From Myxococcales bacterium (GTDB lineage Bacteria; Myxococcota_A; Polyangia; Fen-1088), in contig PMNO01000595.1 in assembly GCA_003161835.1 (NCBI GenBank), positions 1 to 6,709 of the forward strand: DNA of 6,709 bases, in the 5' to 3' direction. The notes under the pieces were generated by a model. It ran no database searches, had not been told where the DNA came from, and was given only the letters and a program-made list of their open reading frames with translations. The translations under genes and the position numbers were made by a program. This document shows, piece by piece, positions 5,634-6,709 of this stretch. Numbering within the stretch: position 1 is the stretch's first letter; every line of letters begins with the position of its first letter.

Positions 5634-6709
5634 TCCAAGAGCTCTGCCACGGCATCCGCCAGGTGGGTCATGTCGACCGGCTTGGCGAGATGCATCTGGA
5701 AGCCCTCCGAGAGCGCTTTACGTCGATTCGTCTCACCGGCCAGGGCCGTCAGCGCCAGGGCCGGTGTCGCACCGCCATTTTCGGGAGCCAGCGCTCTGAC
5801 TCTTCGAATGAGCGCGTAGCCGTCCTCCGTGGGCATCGCGATGTCGGAGATCAACAAATCGGGCTGGAACTCCGCGAAGGTGTTCATCCCTTCGCGCGCC
5901 GATCCGGCCGTCCTGATGGTGGCGCCCACTTCGGTGAACATCTCCACCAGAGCCTCGCGTGTGCCGCGATCGTCCTCGACCAGCAGGATCCGCCGTCCAA
6001 CAAGTCGAGTGTGGGCGCGAGGTGGCGCCGGCTCGACATGCATCGACTGGGTCTCCGACCGTGTTGCCCCTGCCCGCGACAGGACCGGGAACGTCAAATG
6101 GAAGGTCGCACCCTTCCCGATTCCGGAGCTCTCCGCACGTATGGTCCCACCGTGCGCATCGACGAGGTGCCGCACGATCGCCAGCCCCAACCCCAGCCCG
6201 CCGTGGGGGCGCGTGCTGGAGCTGTCCTCCTGGGTCAAGCGGTTGAAGATCCGCGGCAGGAAAGCGGGGTCGATGCCCATGCCGTTGTCGCTCACCCGCA
6301 ATTGGGCCAGCCCACCCACGCCCTCCAGGATGACGTCGACTCGACCACCCTCGGGCGTGAACTTGATGGCATTGGTGAGCAGATTCGTGACCACCTGCTC
6401 GAGGCGCGTTCGATCGCCCGCCACCGCACCCAGCGACTGGTCCAAGAAGGTCCGCAGCGCTATCGACTTGCGCTCGGCGAGAGCCCCCATGCTATCGAGG
6501 GTCGCCTTCACGACCGCGACCAGATTGACCGGTTCCAGGGCCACCCGCATCTTGCCGGTCACGATGCGCGAGACATCCAACAGGTCGTCTATCAGCTGCA
6601 CCTGCATCTTGGTGCTGCGCTCGATGGCCTCGCAAGCCCGCTCGCGTTTGGCGCTGTCGGAGCCCCCTTGACGCAACAACTGGGTCTGCATCTGCAGCGC
6701 GGTCAGCGG
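5624..6709 (-). CDS. Hybrid sensor histidine kinase, C-terminal part (HisKA end-HATPase-REC; 5' partial)
   Basis: The frame is open through the right edge, giving 361 visible residues; the ATG at 6691 is internal, not the start. The first visible residues, PLTALQMQTQLL, match the tail of a HisKA H-box (HELR-x-PL-TAL), so the phospho-acceptor histidine should lie about five residues beyond the edge. The second HisKA helix includes IDDLLDVSRI (40-49). The ATPase domain shows N-box NLLTNAIKF (109-117), G1 box DNGMGI (141-146), F-box region IFNRLTQEDSSSTR (154-167) and G2 box GGLGLGLAI (170-178). After a proline-rich linker (about 210-238) a receiver carries ILLVEDD (241-247), phospho-acceptor D289 in LLISDIAMP, Thr321 and Lys343 in LAKPVD. 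The tail ends at TAG 5624-5626. This is the standard HPK1-type sensor layout; any PAS, GAF or membrane sensor part would lie outside the window. It may feed the downstream kinase on the same strand. Confidence 0.92.
   Translation of the reverse strand, partial: PLTALQMQTQLLRQGGSDSAKRERACEAIERSTKMQVQLIDDLLDVSRIVTGKMRVALEPVNLVAVVKATLDSMGALAERKSIALRTFLDQSLGAVAGDRTRLEQVVTNLLTNAIKFTPEGGRVDVILEGVGGLAQLRVSDNGMGIDPAFLPRIFNRLTQEDSSSTRPHGGLGLGLAIVRHLVDAHGGTIRAESSGIGKGATFHLTFPVLSRAGATRSETQSMHVEPAPPRAHTRLVGRRILLVEDDRGTREALVEMFTEVGATIRTAGSAREGMNTFAEFQPDLLISDIAMPTEDGYALIRRVRALAPENGGATPALALTALAGETNRRKALSEGFQMHLAKPVDMTHLADAVAELLDRP

Noticed and set aside
4102..5799. 565-residue open frame on the plus strand, opposite the complete hybrid kinase
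   Set aside because: It mirrors a gene with full catalytic motifs on the other strand, its translation shows no domain or motif, and long antisense frames are expected in GC-rich DNA with few stop codons.
5829..6671. 280-residue plus-strand open frame opposite the partial kinase
   Set aside because: It is rich in Arg, Ser and Pro with no recognisable motif, and the opposite strand encodes clear HATPase and receiver boxes.

Overview
The window comes from a high-GC bacterial chromosome and is almost fully coding. Five protein genes are visible, two of them cut by the window edges. I see no tRNA, rRNA, CRISPR array, insertion sequence or phage gene. Receiver-rich hybrid kinases next to a lone receiver, together with high GC, recall Myxococcota or other former Deltaproteobacteria. 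Acidobacteriota, Planctomycetota or an uncultured lineage fit nearly as well, so the taxonomy is a guess.

The left half (1-3314, + strand) is an ABC importer. It has a long periplasmic substrate-binding protein whose N-terminus lies left of the window, then after 30 bases a fused two-domain inner-membrane permease with two EAA loops, of the ferric-iron (FbpB/SfuB-like) class. No ATP-binding subunit is present, so it must lie upstream or elsewhere in the genome. A GC-rich hairpin sits between the permease and the convergent genes to its right.

The right half (3345-6709, - strand) is a run of two-component signalling genes. Read in the direction of transcription, from the right edge, these are: the C-terminal part of a hybrid histidine kinase (end of HisKA, HATPase, REC); a 142-base gap with a possible promoter and an AT-rich inverted repeat; a complete soluble hybrid kinase with a receiver at each end (REC-HisKA-HATPase-REC); and, 61 bases further on, a single-domain response regulator. 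The last two start codons have strong Shine-Dalgarno sequences that overrule longer open frames. The kinase and the small regulator probably form one transcription unit. Together these genes could form a branched phosphorelay with four receivers and two kinases, but no DNA-binding or enzymatic output domain is visible here.

Nothing in the window amounts to a clearly new system. The points most worth a second look are the substrate of the importer (the tyrosine pair typical of ferric binders seems to be Phe-Tyr), the kinase with receivers at both ends and no sensor domain, and the inverted repeat ahead of it.
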